From: JBFLYE01 sp040756715 [NCBI: bacterium]
Lineage (GTDB): Bacteria > UBA9089 > UBA9088
Reading direction: 5' to 3'
Assembly (NCBI GenBank): GCA_040756715.1
Contig: JBFLYE010000131.1
Coordinates: 1-6,626 of the forward strand
Length of the DNA: 6,626 nt
The stretch's first letter is position 1; every line of letters begins with the position of its first letter. This document shows positions 1 to 6,484 of the stretch, one piece after another. The notes beneath the pieces are model-generated. The model did no database searches, was not told the DNA's origin, and worked only from the letters and a program-made list of their open reading frames with translations. Position numbers and translations under genes: made by a program.

Positions 1-62
1 TTAATTCAAAATTCAACATTCAAAATTCAAAATTTTATAAAGCGTTATGGAAATTAACTATA
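1..62 (-). repeat. Dispersed AT-rich gene-end repeat, copy 1
   Basis: This stretch matches 1706-1766 almost exactly, with one substitution (A47 versus G1752) and one single-base indel over 62 bases. The body is built of the words AAAATTC and ATTCAA. The end nearest the gene carries a non-simple tail (AAGCGTT, then TGGAA, then TTAACTATA), so this is more than low-complexity drift. The left side is cut by the window edge, so the true unit may be longer. On the minus strand it begins 41 bases after the stop codon of the anchored-protein gene, in the same orientation as the other copy has relative to lpxC-fabZ. No function is evident; no G+C-rich terminator stem is visible. Confidence 0.85.
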
Positions 63-103
63 GGATACTAAACACATACTCCGCGATGGTTATCATTGGT
101 GCA

Positions 104-1483
104 TTATTTTATTGCCTTAAGGGGTATTGCAACCGCCTTATATTTTTTAAATTTCCAGGATATGGCTGTTTTGTATGGTTTTTCTACTACCTCTCTTTTT
201 ATATCTTTCTTACCCCCTTCCTTCTTGCTAACTACCTCTTTATCCCTCTTTACTTTCTTCCTTTTTTTATAGGTATTCTTTGTATCAAGGATTACCCCTC
301 CGATAAGGAAATATTGCTGTGTCCAGGTTCCCCTGTGTATTTCCCTAACCGTCTCTTTAATAGAAGGTATCTTTGATGGTGTATCAATGGGTTTTATTGG
401 ATAATCTGCTAATGCCAAATTTTGAAGATGGCCCCTATCTTTAAGCCACCTTGCTATAGCCACAAATTTTGCTATTCTAATAAGCTCTTTATAAATAGGC
501 ACCTCTTTGGCAAATTCCCTATAATTTTCTTCAAAGAAAGAGGCAAATTCCTCTGGTGCTTGATATTTACTTTCACTTTCAACCCCCATTACAATCTTAT
601 CAAACATAATGCCCCCTCCTTCTTCTATAAGGACAACCTCTTTTGGCTTAAACCAGATTCTGCTAAAATGCCCTATTTTTATATTCTCATCTTTATTAGA
701 AACAAGCTCTATCAGGGTTTTAAATCCAGAAAGGGAGGATGTAATTGTTTCTTTAGTTATAGGGTCTTTTCCAAAGCTTAATGCCTTTAGCATCCTATCT
801 GCCTCAAACAGCCTTTGCCCAAGGTGGGTATTGTTTATTTCATTTGGTATATAGCGCACCTTTTGGTAAGCATTGCAAGGCTCAATGCTTACACCTGGAT
901 TTTCTTCCCCTTTTATAATCTTCATTACCATAATTAAATCATCCATATCCATAGGGGGAAGGGATGGGTCTTTTTTGCTTGTATCAGAAAGGATAACTGG
1001 CCAGCCTAAATTATTATCCCAGATTGCTCCATCAACATCATTAAGCTTAGCAAATGCCTTATATGCCTCTTGGATGCGCAACCTAGGCAATTCCTGCCTT
1101 GCTTTTTCTACCTCAGGAAAGCCAGGATATTCATTGATAAATCCTTCGTAAGCATCCAGACTATCCTTTTTTTGGGTAATTTCCCAGGCAAGACAAGATG
1201 CCTTTTTCATAGCTGTTTTAGAAAATCTGCCTTTGGGAAATTCCTTAAGATAATTTTTATAGCTATTAAGGTCGTTTGCCTGTAAGGTTTTTATCCAGTA
1301 TTTAACCTCTCTCTTATGAGAGCTTATGGGAAATTTACCAACAAAGGATTTATATGATAAGATGCTATTTATCTGGCAGGCTTTATCAAAAGCTTTGGAT
1401 TCTATCCTTTTAAAAACTATAATTCCCACTATTGTTCCAGCTAGAATTATACAAACAATCAATAGCAATACAAGCTTCTTCAA
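104..1483 (-). CDS. Uncharacterised membrane-anchored protein with TPR-like repeats
   Basis: This 459-residue protein is not one I can name. Residues 1-3 (MKK) and a hydrophobic run at 4-24 form an uncleaved signal anchor; Cys11 has Val before it, so there is no lipobox. Residues about 40-132 hold three related helical repeats with the pattern aromatic-x2-aromatic then F/Y-P (Y44/F47/FP52, Y75/Y78/FP83, Y112/F115/YP120), like the TPR-type repeats of TolA-binding-protein relatives. Residues 150-370 form a separate domain with GWPVIL (160-165), PGVSIEP (196-202), and FEADRMLKALSFGKD (226-240). From memory this resembles an uncharacterised domain seen in Planctomycetes and other environmental bacteria. 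A GGVILD motif (about 395-400) precedes a lysine-rich tail (404-459, 15 of the first 32 residues K/R). The start is TTG, chosen because it alone includes the whole anchor; no Shine-Dalgarno precedes it. Likely monocistronic, with its bulk on the periplasmic side. Coding is well supported; function is unknown. Confidence 0.85.
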   Translation of the reverse strand: MKKLVLLLIVCIILAGTIVGIIVFKRIESKAFDKACQINSILSYKSFVGKFPISSHKREVKYWIKTLQANDLNSYKNYLKEFPKGRFSKTAMKKASCLAWEITQKKDSLDAYEGFINEYPGFPEVEKARQELPRLRIQEAYKAFAKLNDVDGAIWDNNLGWPVILSDTSKKDPSLPPMDMDDLIMVMKIIKGEENPGVSIEPCNAYQKVRYIPNEINNTHLGQRLFEADRMLKALSFGKDPITKETITSSLSGFKTLIELVSNKDENIKIGHFSRIWFKPKEVVLIEEGGGIMFDKIVMGVESESKYQAPEEFASFFEENYREFAKEVPIYKELIRIAKFVAIARWLKDRGHLQNLALADYPIKPIDTPSKIPSIKETVREIHRGTWTQQYFLIGGVILDTKNTYKKRKKVKRDKEVVSKKEGGKKDIKREVVEKPYKTAISWKFKKYKAVAIPLKAIK

Positions 1484-1495
1484 TTTATTATCTAC

Positions 1496-1524
1496 ACTAT
1501 AGTATCTTCCATCACTTAGTGCAA
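1496..1524 (-). promoter_or_regulatory. Sigma70-type promoter of the anchored-protein gene
   Basis: Read on the minus strand, TTGCAC (1524-1519) and TATAGT (1501-1496) are separated by exactly 17 bases. The element matches the dnaE promoter at 22 of 29 aligned positions without gaps, including the 11-base block AAGATACTATA. By the usual -10 to start distance, transcription would begin near 1489, about six bases before the TTG codon at 1483. There is no ribosome-binding sequence between them, so the mRNA would be nearly leaderless. The -35 box alone is weak (TTG only matches); conservation with the second promoter is the main support. Confidence 0.65.
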
Positions 1525-1539
1525 AAATAGTATTTAAGA

Positions 1540-1640
1540 AATTTTGAATTCTAAATTTTGAATTTTGGATTGAAGGTTTAAGTTTTATAAAATTTTGAAT
1601 TCTAAATTTTGAATTTTGGATTGAAGGTTAAGTTTTATAA
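1540..1640. repeat. Tandem pair of ~51-base AT-rich units (type A/B)
   Basis: Two head-to-tail units, 1540-1590 and 1591-1640, are identical except for one T lost in the second. Each starts AATTTTGAATTC, contains GGATTGAAGG, and ends TTTTATAA. The reverse complement of the following C/D units aligns to these at roughly 31 of 39 positions, so A/B are diverged inverted copies of C/D. They lie in the upstream region of the anchored-protein gene, starting 16 bases beyond its -35 box. No ORF with any credibility runs through them. Confidence 0.8.
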
Positions 1641-1744
1641 AATTTTTCCCCTTTTAATTCAAAATTCAACATTCAAAATTCATAATTTTATAAATTTTTC
1701 CCCTTTTAATTCAAAATTCAACATTCAAAATTCAAAATTTTATA
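1641..1744. repeat. Tandem pair of 52-base AT-rich units (type C/D)
   Basis: Units 1641-1692 and 1693-1744 match at 51 of 52 positions (T1683 versus A1735). Each begins AATTTTTCCCCTTTTAATTC and ends TTTTATA. The unit order with the previous pair is A-B then inverted C-D, making an overall imperfect inverted repeat of about 100 bases per arm across 1540-1744. With the terminal tail of unit D and the promoter at 1496-1524, these units account for most of the 309-base gene-free spacer 1484-1792; I see nothing else in it. Confidence 0.8.
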
Positions 1745-1766
1745 AAGCGTTGTGGAATTAACTATA
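1706..1766 (-). repeat. Dispersed AT-rich gene-end repeat, copy 2
   Basis: This is the distal part of unit D plus a tail absent from unit C (AAGCGTTGTGGAATTAACTATA, bases 1745-1766). It matches 1-62 with one substitution and one indel. It ends 26 bases beyond the lpxC-fabZ stop codon, with the tail facing the gene, exactly as copy 1 faces the neighbouring gene. The spacing and orientation suggest a repeat associated with 3' ends of genes; whether it aids termination or mRNA stability cannot be told from sequence. Confidence 0.85.
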
Positions 1767-1792
1767 AGTAATAGAGCCTATGAACTTTCCCT

Positions 1793-3088
1793 CTAAACAC
1801 CAAGAGAAAAGAGAAGGGTTGCTTCGGCAGCCAGCTCGCTGTCTACCCATCCCTTTACTTCAACCATACCTACCTTTTTTCTAATCTTTACCGGTATTGC
1901 CTCAAACCTTATTTGATCCCCGGGGATAACTGGCTTTCTAAATCGGACATTATCCAGACCAGCAAGATATACCAGCTTTCCCCTATTTTTCTCCTCTAAA
2001 AGAAGCAAAACACCCGCTGTTTGAGCCATTGCCTCAATAATGAGAACACCTGGCATAACCGGATTTCCTGGAAAATGTCCCTGAAAGAATTCTTCGTTCA
2101 TTGTTACATTTTTTATCCCAACAACCCTTTTCGCTGGCTCTATCTCAAGGATTCTGTCAATAAGAAGGAATGGATACCTGTGGGGAATTATTCCAAGGAT
2201 TTCTTTTATATCCATCCTTCCCTCCCCTATTACTATACCCTCATTCTTTTTTAGCATCTCCTCTATCCTCCTTGCCAATTTTATATTTAAGGAATGTCCC
2301 GAGCAATTGGCAATAATATGACCTTTTAATGGAATGCCCAGAAGGAAAAGGTCACCAATTAAATCAAGAATCTTATGTCTGACAAATTCATCTTCATACC
2401 TTAATGGCTTGTTAATAATTTCATCATCAGAGAGAACAATTGCATTTTCAAGAGAACCACCCTTAATAAGACCTGCTTGCCGAAGGCTATTGACCTCATC
2501 AAGAAAACCGAATGTCCTTGCTGGAGCTATCTCTTTTATAAAAGATGTTTCATCTAGCTTAAGTTCTAATGACTGTTTCTTTACCCCAGGATGAGAAAAA
2601 GAAATTGTATATGATACCTTAAACCCATTATAAGGAAGGATAGAGATAGACCTTCCATCCTCCTTTATCTCAACAGGACCTGTAAAAGAGAGATATTTCA
2701 TTCTTCCCTCCTGCTTTTTTATGCCCGCAGATTTTATAAGCAGAGCAAAGGGAAGACTGCTTCCATCCATAATGGGTATCTCAGATCCATTAACCTCTAT
2801 AAATAGGTTTGTAATGGAAAAAGAAGATAAAGAACCCAAAAGATGCTCTATTGTCTTAATCTCTGTTCCATCTTTTTTTAAAGAAATCTCCCTGTATGAT
2901 GAGGAAACATAGCAAAGCTTTGCAGGTATCTCTACATCATCCTTTATAAAAACAATGCCTGTATTAGGAGGAGCTGGTTTAAGGGCTATTGTAATATTTT
3001 GTCCTGTATGTAGCCCTATACCAGAGAGGGATACCTCTTTATTTATTGTATTCTGTGTTAAATTATTCATCCTTCCCGAATCCCGCAA
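1793..3088 (-). CDS. lpxC-fabZ: Bifunctional LpxC deacetylase / FabZ dehydratase
   Basis: A cytoplasmic fusion of two lipid enzymes. The N-terminal part (to about residue 282) is the zinc-dependent UDP-3-O-acyl-GlcNAc deacetylase LpxC, the committed step of lipid A synthesis. It has GLHTG at 25-29, the catalytic/zinc pair E81-H82 (IEHLLG), the FVRHKILDLIGD segment with zinc ligands H238 and D242, and SGH near 265. The C-terminal part (292-431) is FabZ, 3-hydroxyacyl-ACP dehydratase, a hot-dog fold: HRYPFLLIDR, then catalytic H338 in GHFPGNPVMPG and E352 in IIEAMAQ. Both active sites look complete. The linker is only about ten residues. Such fusions are known in Bacteroidetes and Chlorobi. The gene begins three bases after dnaE stops, so it is co-transcribed. 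The start is uncertain: TTG at 3088 has GGAG six bases upstream, whereas ATG at 3070 gives an N-terminus closer to typical LpxC; numbering here uses TTG. Confidence 0.95.
   Translation of the reverse strand: MRDSGRMNNLTQNTINKEVSLSGIGLHTGQNITIALKPAPPNTGIVFIKDDVEIPAKLCYVSSSYREISLKKDGTEIKTIEHLLGSLSSFSITNLFIEVNGSEIPIMDGSSLPFALLIKSAGIKKQEGRMKYLSFTGPVEIKEDGRSISILPYNGFKVSYTISFSHPGVKKQSLELKLDETSFIKEIAPARTFGFLDEVNSLRQAGLIKGGSLENAIVLSDDEIINKPLRYEDEFVRHKILDLIGDLFLLGIPLKGHIIANCSGHSLNIKLARRIEEMLKKNEGIVIGEGRMDIKEILGIIPHRYPFLLIDRILEIEPAKRVVGIKNVTMNEEFFQGHFPGNPVMPGVLIIEAMAQTAGVLLLLEEKNRGKLVYLAGLDNVRFRKPVIPGDQIRFEAIPVKIRKKVGMVEVKGWVDSELAAEATLLFSLGV
2213..2227 (-). promoter_or_regulatory. Strong internal ribosome-binding site and ATG at the FabZ boundary
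   Basis: Within the fusion gene, GGGGAGG (2227-2221) lies five bases before an in-frame ATG (2215-2213), which is Met292. Translation from here would give a 140-residue protein that starts MDIKEIL, directly at the natural FabZ N-terminus and of ordinary FabZ length. The codons GGG-GAG-GGA-AGG are also needed to encode linker residues GEGR, so chance is possible. The site is stronger by eye than any other ribosome-binding sequence in the window. Confidence 0.55.
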
Positions 3089-3098
3089 TTCCTACTCC
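3086..3098 (-). promoter_or_regulatory. Ribosome-binding site overlapping the dnaE stop
   Basis: GGAG (3098-3095) is followed by TAGGAA and then TTG (3088-3086). The dnaE stop codon TAG (3094-3092) lies inside the spacer, an arrangement typical of translational coupling. For the alternative ATG at 3070, the nearest candidate is GGGA (3084-3081) ten bases upstream, plus a GGGAAGG run that abuts the ATG and is too close to work normally. The site therefore favours TTG, while family comparison is compatible with either. Confidence 0.55.
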
Positions 3099-6000
3099 AC
3101 CCACACATTCTCTCCCCCCACAACCTCCTTTAAACTTGCAAACATCTCTTCATCAAGCTTAATCCTCTTTGCTGCCAATAAAACCCTCTCTGAACCATTT
3201 TTTCCAAAATGAAGATAGAATAGGCAATTTCCAGAAAAAGGGGAGATAATTTCTTTAATTTTATGGAGAATCTCTTCACAAGATGTGTTTAGCCGAAGGT
3301 GTATTGTCGGCCTCCTTTCATCAAAGGATAAGACCTTATCTGCTATAACCTTTGGTTCTCTCTTTTTATCTACCCTTCCCTCCACAATAACAATTGTGTC
3401 TTTTGCAACCTTATTTTCAGAAATTTTGTAGGCTTCGGGAAACAAAATAACCTCAATCCCTCCGCTTAGGTCTTCTATCTCCATAAATGCCATTGTATCG
3501 CCCTTTTTTGTCTTTGTCTTCTTTATCTTCCTTATCATCCCTGCTATGGAAACAAAAAAACCATCCCCTTTATCAAAAATGGAGATTATCTTTTCGTATC
3601 CTCTAAGCTTATCTTTATACCTTTCCAAAGGATGACCTGAGATATAAACGCCGGTTAGCTCCTTTTCAAGAGCCAGCTTCTGCATTTCATCCCATTCGGG
3701 AACATCTACAGGTTTTACTTCTTCTTCAAAAAGAGAAATTTGGTTTGTCTTTTTCCCATTTGTTTCAAGAACCTTATCTAAAGCAAGGATAAGGCTTGCT
3801 CGCTTACCAAGACCATCAAATGCACCTACTTTTATCAAACTTTCAAGAACCCTCTTATTTACAAGACGGGTATCAACCCTGTTGCAGAAATCAGAAAGGG
3901 AGGAAAATGGCCATTTCTTTCTTACCGATACAATTGATGAAGCAGCCAATTCTCCTACATGCTTTATTGCGGTAAGGGAAAACCTTATATTTCCATCCTC
4001 AATAGCAAAATATGGATATGAGCTATTTATATTGGGTGGAAGAATTTTTATTCCCATCTTCCTGCACTCATTGATATATATGGCTATCTTATCTTGGTTG
4101 TTCAATTCATTGGTAATAAGCGAAGCCATAAACTCTAAAAGATAATTTGCCTTAAGATAGGCTGTCTGATAGGCAATTAAGGCATAAGCTGCAGAATGTG
4201 ATTTGTTAAAACCATATTCAGCAAACCTGCTCAAAAGCTCATATATCTTTGAGGCAAGATGCTCTGAATGATTATGCCTTATACATCCCCTTATAAATTC
4301 ATCCCTCATCTTTCTCATCTTATCCTCTTGTTTTTTAGACATTGCCCTCCTTAGCTCATCTGCGGTAGACATAGAAAATCCTGCCAGGGTCTCTGCAATC
4401 TGCATAACCTGCTCCTGATAGACTATAACGCCATATGTTTGAGCAAGGATTGGCTTTAATAAAGGTGTTGGATATTCTATTTTCTTTCTTTGATGCTTTC
4501 TTTCTATAAAATCAGAAACCATACCAGATTTAAGTGGTCCTGGTCTATGTAAAGCAATGAGGGCGATTAAGTCTTCAAAGGTTGTTGGTTTTATCCTTTT
4601 TAATAAATCCTGCATTCCAGATGACTCAAGCTGGAATAAACCAATGGATTCTCCCCTTGAAAGAAGCTCATATGTCTTTTTATCATCAAGGGGAATTTTC
4701 TTTATGTTTATTTCAATTCCCTGCCTTTCCTTTATTAACTTTATTGTGTCATGGATTACAGTAAGGTTAACCAGGCCAAGAAAATCCATCTTAAGAAGGC
4801 CTATTGCCTCAATATCGTCTTTTGAATATTGGGTTGCAATCCTTCCCGATGTTGGGTCTTTGTAGAGAGGAACAATCTCTGTAAGGGGAAGGGAGCTAAT
4901 TACGATGCCTGCGGCATGGGTTGAGGCATGCCGTGTAAGACCTTCAAGCCTCATTGCTATATCAATAAGCTCCTTCTTTTTTTCATCACTTTTATATTCT
5001 TCTCTAAAGCTTGGAATTTTAACCAATGCCTCATGTAGGGTAACACCTACCTCCTCATTAAGCATCTTGGCAAGCTTATCACAATCACTATAAGAAAAAT
5101 TAAGGACCCTTCCTGTATCACGGAGAACCTGTCTGGCAAGCATGGTTCCAAATGTAATAATTTGGGCTGTTTTATCAGAGCCATATTTCTTTGTTACATA
5201 GGAAAGTATCTCATCCCTCCTTTTGTAGCAAAAATCTATGTCAATATCTGGCAGGGAAACCCTGTTTGGATTTAAAAACCTTTCAAAGAGGAGGTTATAC
5301 CTTAATGGGTCTATATCTGTAATCCCAAGGCAATAGGCAACAATAGAGCCAGCCACAGAGCCCCTTCCTGGGCCAACCGGAATTCCTTCTCTTTCTGCAT
5401 ATTGAATAAGGTCATGAATAATAAGGAAATAGCTGGCATATTTCATCTTTGAGATAACCGAAAGCTCATATTCAAGCCTTTCCCAAGCCTTCTCATCATC
5501 ATTATACCTTTCTTTTAAACCCTTTATACATAAGTGTTTTAAAGCCTCGTCTGGCTCTTCTTCTTTTGTTTCGTAGTGTGGGAGATAGAGAGAGCCAAAT
5601 TCAAGCTCAAGGTTGCAAGCATCGGCTATCAATTGTGTGTTTTCTATTGCAGAGGGAATATCTGAAAATAAGGCTTTCATTTCTTCTTCGCTTTTAAAGT
5701 AAAGCTCTGGGGTTTGAAATTTTAGCCTCTTTTCTTCTTCTATTTTCTTTCCTGTCTGGATGCAAATAAGGACATCATGTGCAGGATAATCAGCCCTTTC
5801 TAAATAATGGATGTCATTTGTTGCAACAAGACCAATGGAGAGCCTTTTTCCTATTTCAATTAAGCCCTTTCTTACAATTTCTTCCTCATCAAGGTTGTGG
5901 TTTAGAAGCTCAAGGTAAAAATTTTTGCTGCCAAATATTTTAAGGTATTCTTCTGCCTTTTTTTCTGCCTCTTTAATTCTTCCATCCAAGATAAGCCTTG

Positions 6001-6415
6001 GGATTTGACCCTTTGTGCAACCAGATAAAGCAATTATTCCCCTGCTATATTCCTTAAGAAGGCTTTCGTCTATCCTTGGCTTATAGTAAAACCCATCAAG
6101 ATAGCTTATACTTGTAAGCTTTATAAGGTTTTTATAGCCTGTTATATCTTTTGCAAGGAGGGTTATATGGAAAAGTATTTCCTTTTGCCTTTCTTTTATG
6201 TTATTGCAAACATAAAATTCACATCCAATTATGGGCTTTATGCCATGGGCAAGGGCTGTCTTATAAAACTTTATCGCACCAAACATATTTCCATGGTCTG
6301 TGATAGCCAAAGCAGACATTGAAAGGAAAGATGCCTTTTGGACAAGGCTTTCGACCCTTATTGCTCCATCCAATAAGCTATACTCAGAATGGCAATGAAG
6401 ATGGGTGAATTTCAT
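3092..6415 (-). CDS. dnaE: DNA polymerase III alpha subunit
   Basis: The catalytic replicative polymerase (C-family), 1107 residues, somewhat shorter than the 1160 of E. coli. Order of domains: PHP (about 1-210), polymerase palm/thumb/fingers (about 270-800), tandem HhH (about 813-868), OB fold (about 953-1030) and a short C-terminal domain (about 1031-1107). The catalytic aspartates are D390 and D392 (PDIDIDF) and D544 (KMDFLGL), each 11 residues before the E. coli equivalents. GPGRGSVAGS lies before them. The clamp-binding motif QISLF is at 892-896. All nine PHP metal ligands of Thermus-type enzymes are present: H7, H9, D16, H41, E66, H83, C133, D201 and H203, unlike E. coli where the site is degenerate. 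The start is fixed because HLHCH begins at residue 5. No Shine-Dalgarno precedes the ATG; the -10 box sits seven bases away, so the mRNA is probably leaderless. First gene of the operon with lpxC-fabZ. Confidence 0.98.
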   Translation of the reverse strand: MKFTHLHCHSEYSLLDGAIRVESLVQKASFLSMSALAITDHGNMFGAIKFYKTALAHGIKPIIGCEFYVCNNIKERQKEILFHITLLAKDITGYKNLIKLTSISYLDGFYYKPRIDESLLKEYSRGIIALSGCTKGQIPRLILDGRIKEAEKKAEEYLKIFGSKNFYLELLNHNLDEEEIVRKGLIEIGKRLSIGLVATNDIHYLERADYPAHDVLICIQTGKKIEEEKRLKFQTPELYFKSEEEMKALFSDIPSAIENTQLIADACNLELEFGSLYLPHYETKEEEPDEALKHLCIKGLKERYNDDEKAWERLEYELSVISKMKYASYFLIIHDLIQYAEREGIPVGPGRGSVAGSIVAYCLGITDIDPLRYNLLFERFLNPNRVSLPDIDIDFCYKRRDEILSYVTKKYGSDKTAQIITFGTMLARQVLRDTGRVLNFSYSDCDKLAKMLNEEVGVTLHEALVKIPSFREEYKSDEKKKELIDIAMRLEGLTRHASTHAAGIVISSLPLTEIVPLYKDPTSGRIATQYSKDDIEAIGLLKMDFLGLVNLTVIHDTIKLIKERQGIEINIKKIPLDDKKTYELLSRGESIGLFQLESSGMQDLLKRIKPTTFEDLIALIALHRPGPLKSGMVSDFIERKHQRKKIEYPTPLLKPILAQTYGVIVYQEQVMQIAETLAGFSMSTADELRRAMSKKQEDKMRKMRDEFIRGCIRHNHSEHLASKIYELLSRFAEYGFNKSHSAAYALIAYQTAYLKANYLLEFMASLITNELNNQDKIAIYINECRKMGIKILPPNINSSYPYFAIEDGNIRFSLTAIKHVGELAASSIVSVRKKWPFSSLSDFCNRVDTRLVNKRVLESLIKVGAFDGLGKRASLILALDKVLETNGKKTNQISLFEEEVKPVDVPEWDEMQKLALEKELTGVYISGHPLERYKDKLRGYEKIISIFDKGDGFFVSIAGMIRKIKKTKTKKGDTMAFMEIEDLSGGIEVILFPEAYKISENKVAKDTIVIVEGRVDKKREPKVIADKVLSFDERRPTIHLRLNTSCEEILHKIKEIISPFSGNCLFYLHFGKNGSERVLLAAKRIKLDEEMFASLKEVVGGENVWVE

Positions 6416-6422
6416 TTACAAA

Positions 6423-6451
6423 ATTATAGTATCTTGCATAAATTGTCGCAA
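6423..6451 (-). promoter_or_regulatory. Sigma70-type promoter giving leaderless dnaE mRNA
   Basis: On the minus strand, TTGCGA (6451-6446, four of six consensus matches) and a perfect TATAAT (6428-6423) are 17 bases apart. Counting the usual six to seven bases from the -10 box puts the transcription start at about 6416-6417, one or two bases before the ATG at 6415-6413. The bases between (TTTTGTAA) contain no ribosome-binding sequence. The element is 22/29 identical to the promoter at 1496-1524. Confidence 0.8.
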
Positions 6452-6459
6452 TATTACAG

Positions 6460-6484
6460 TTAGACTAAAAGAGATTAGACCAAA
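6460..6484. repeat. Short direct repeat upstream of the dnaE promoter
   Basis: TTAGACTAAA (6460-6469) and TTAGACCAAA (6475-6484) differ at one base and are offset by 15 bases. They lie nine to 33 bases beyond the dnaE -35 box, where a regulator could bind. The offset is not a whole number of helical turns and the region is A+T-rich, so it may be chance. Confidence 0.35.

Noticed and set aside
47-376. Plus-strand hydrophobic open frame antisense to the anchored-protein gene
   Set aside because: It lies opposite the lysine-rich tail; antisense of AAA/AAG codons reads as Phe/Leu, which explains its hydrophobic look. It has no ribosome-binding site. The other plus-strand frames are likewise shadows of the minus-strand genes.
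104-1483. Lipoprotein signal in the anchored protein
   Set aside because: Cys11 lies inside the hydrophobic segment and is preceded by Leu-Ile-Val, not a small residue, and hydrophobic sequence continues for 13 residues after it.
1706-1741. Phased A-tracts giving intrinsic DNA curvature
   Set aside because: The AAAATT words are spaced 14 and 7 bases apart, not near 10-11, so the phasing needed for strong bending is absent.
1540-1766. CRISPR array
   Set aside because: Units abut directly without unique spacers and are of two inverted types; no cas-like gene is in the window.
1770-1785. Intrinsic terminator after lpxC-fabZ
   Set aside because: Only a four-base ATAG/CTAT stem with a three-base loop is present and no T tract follows; too weak to call.
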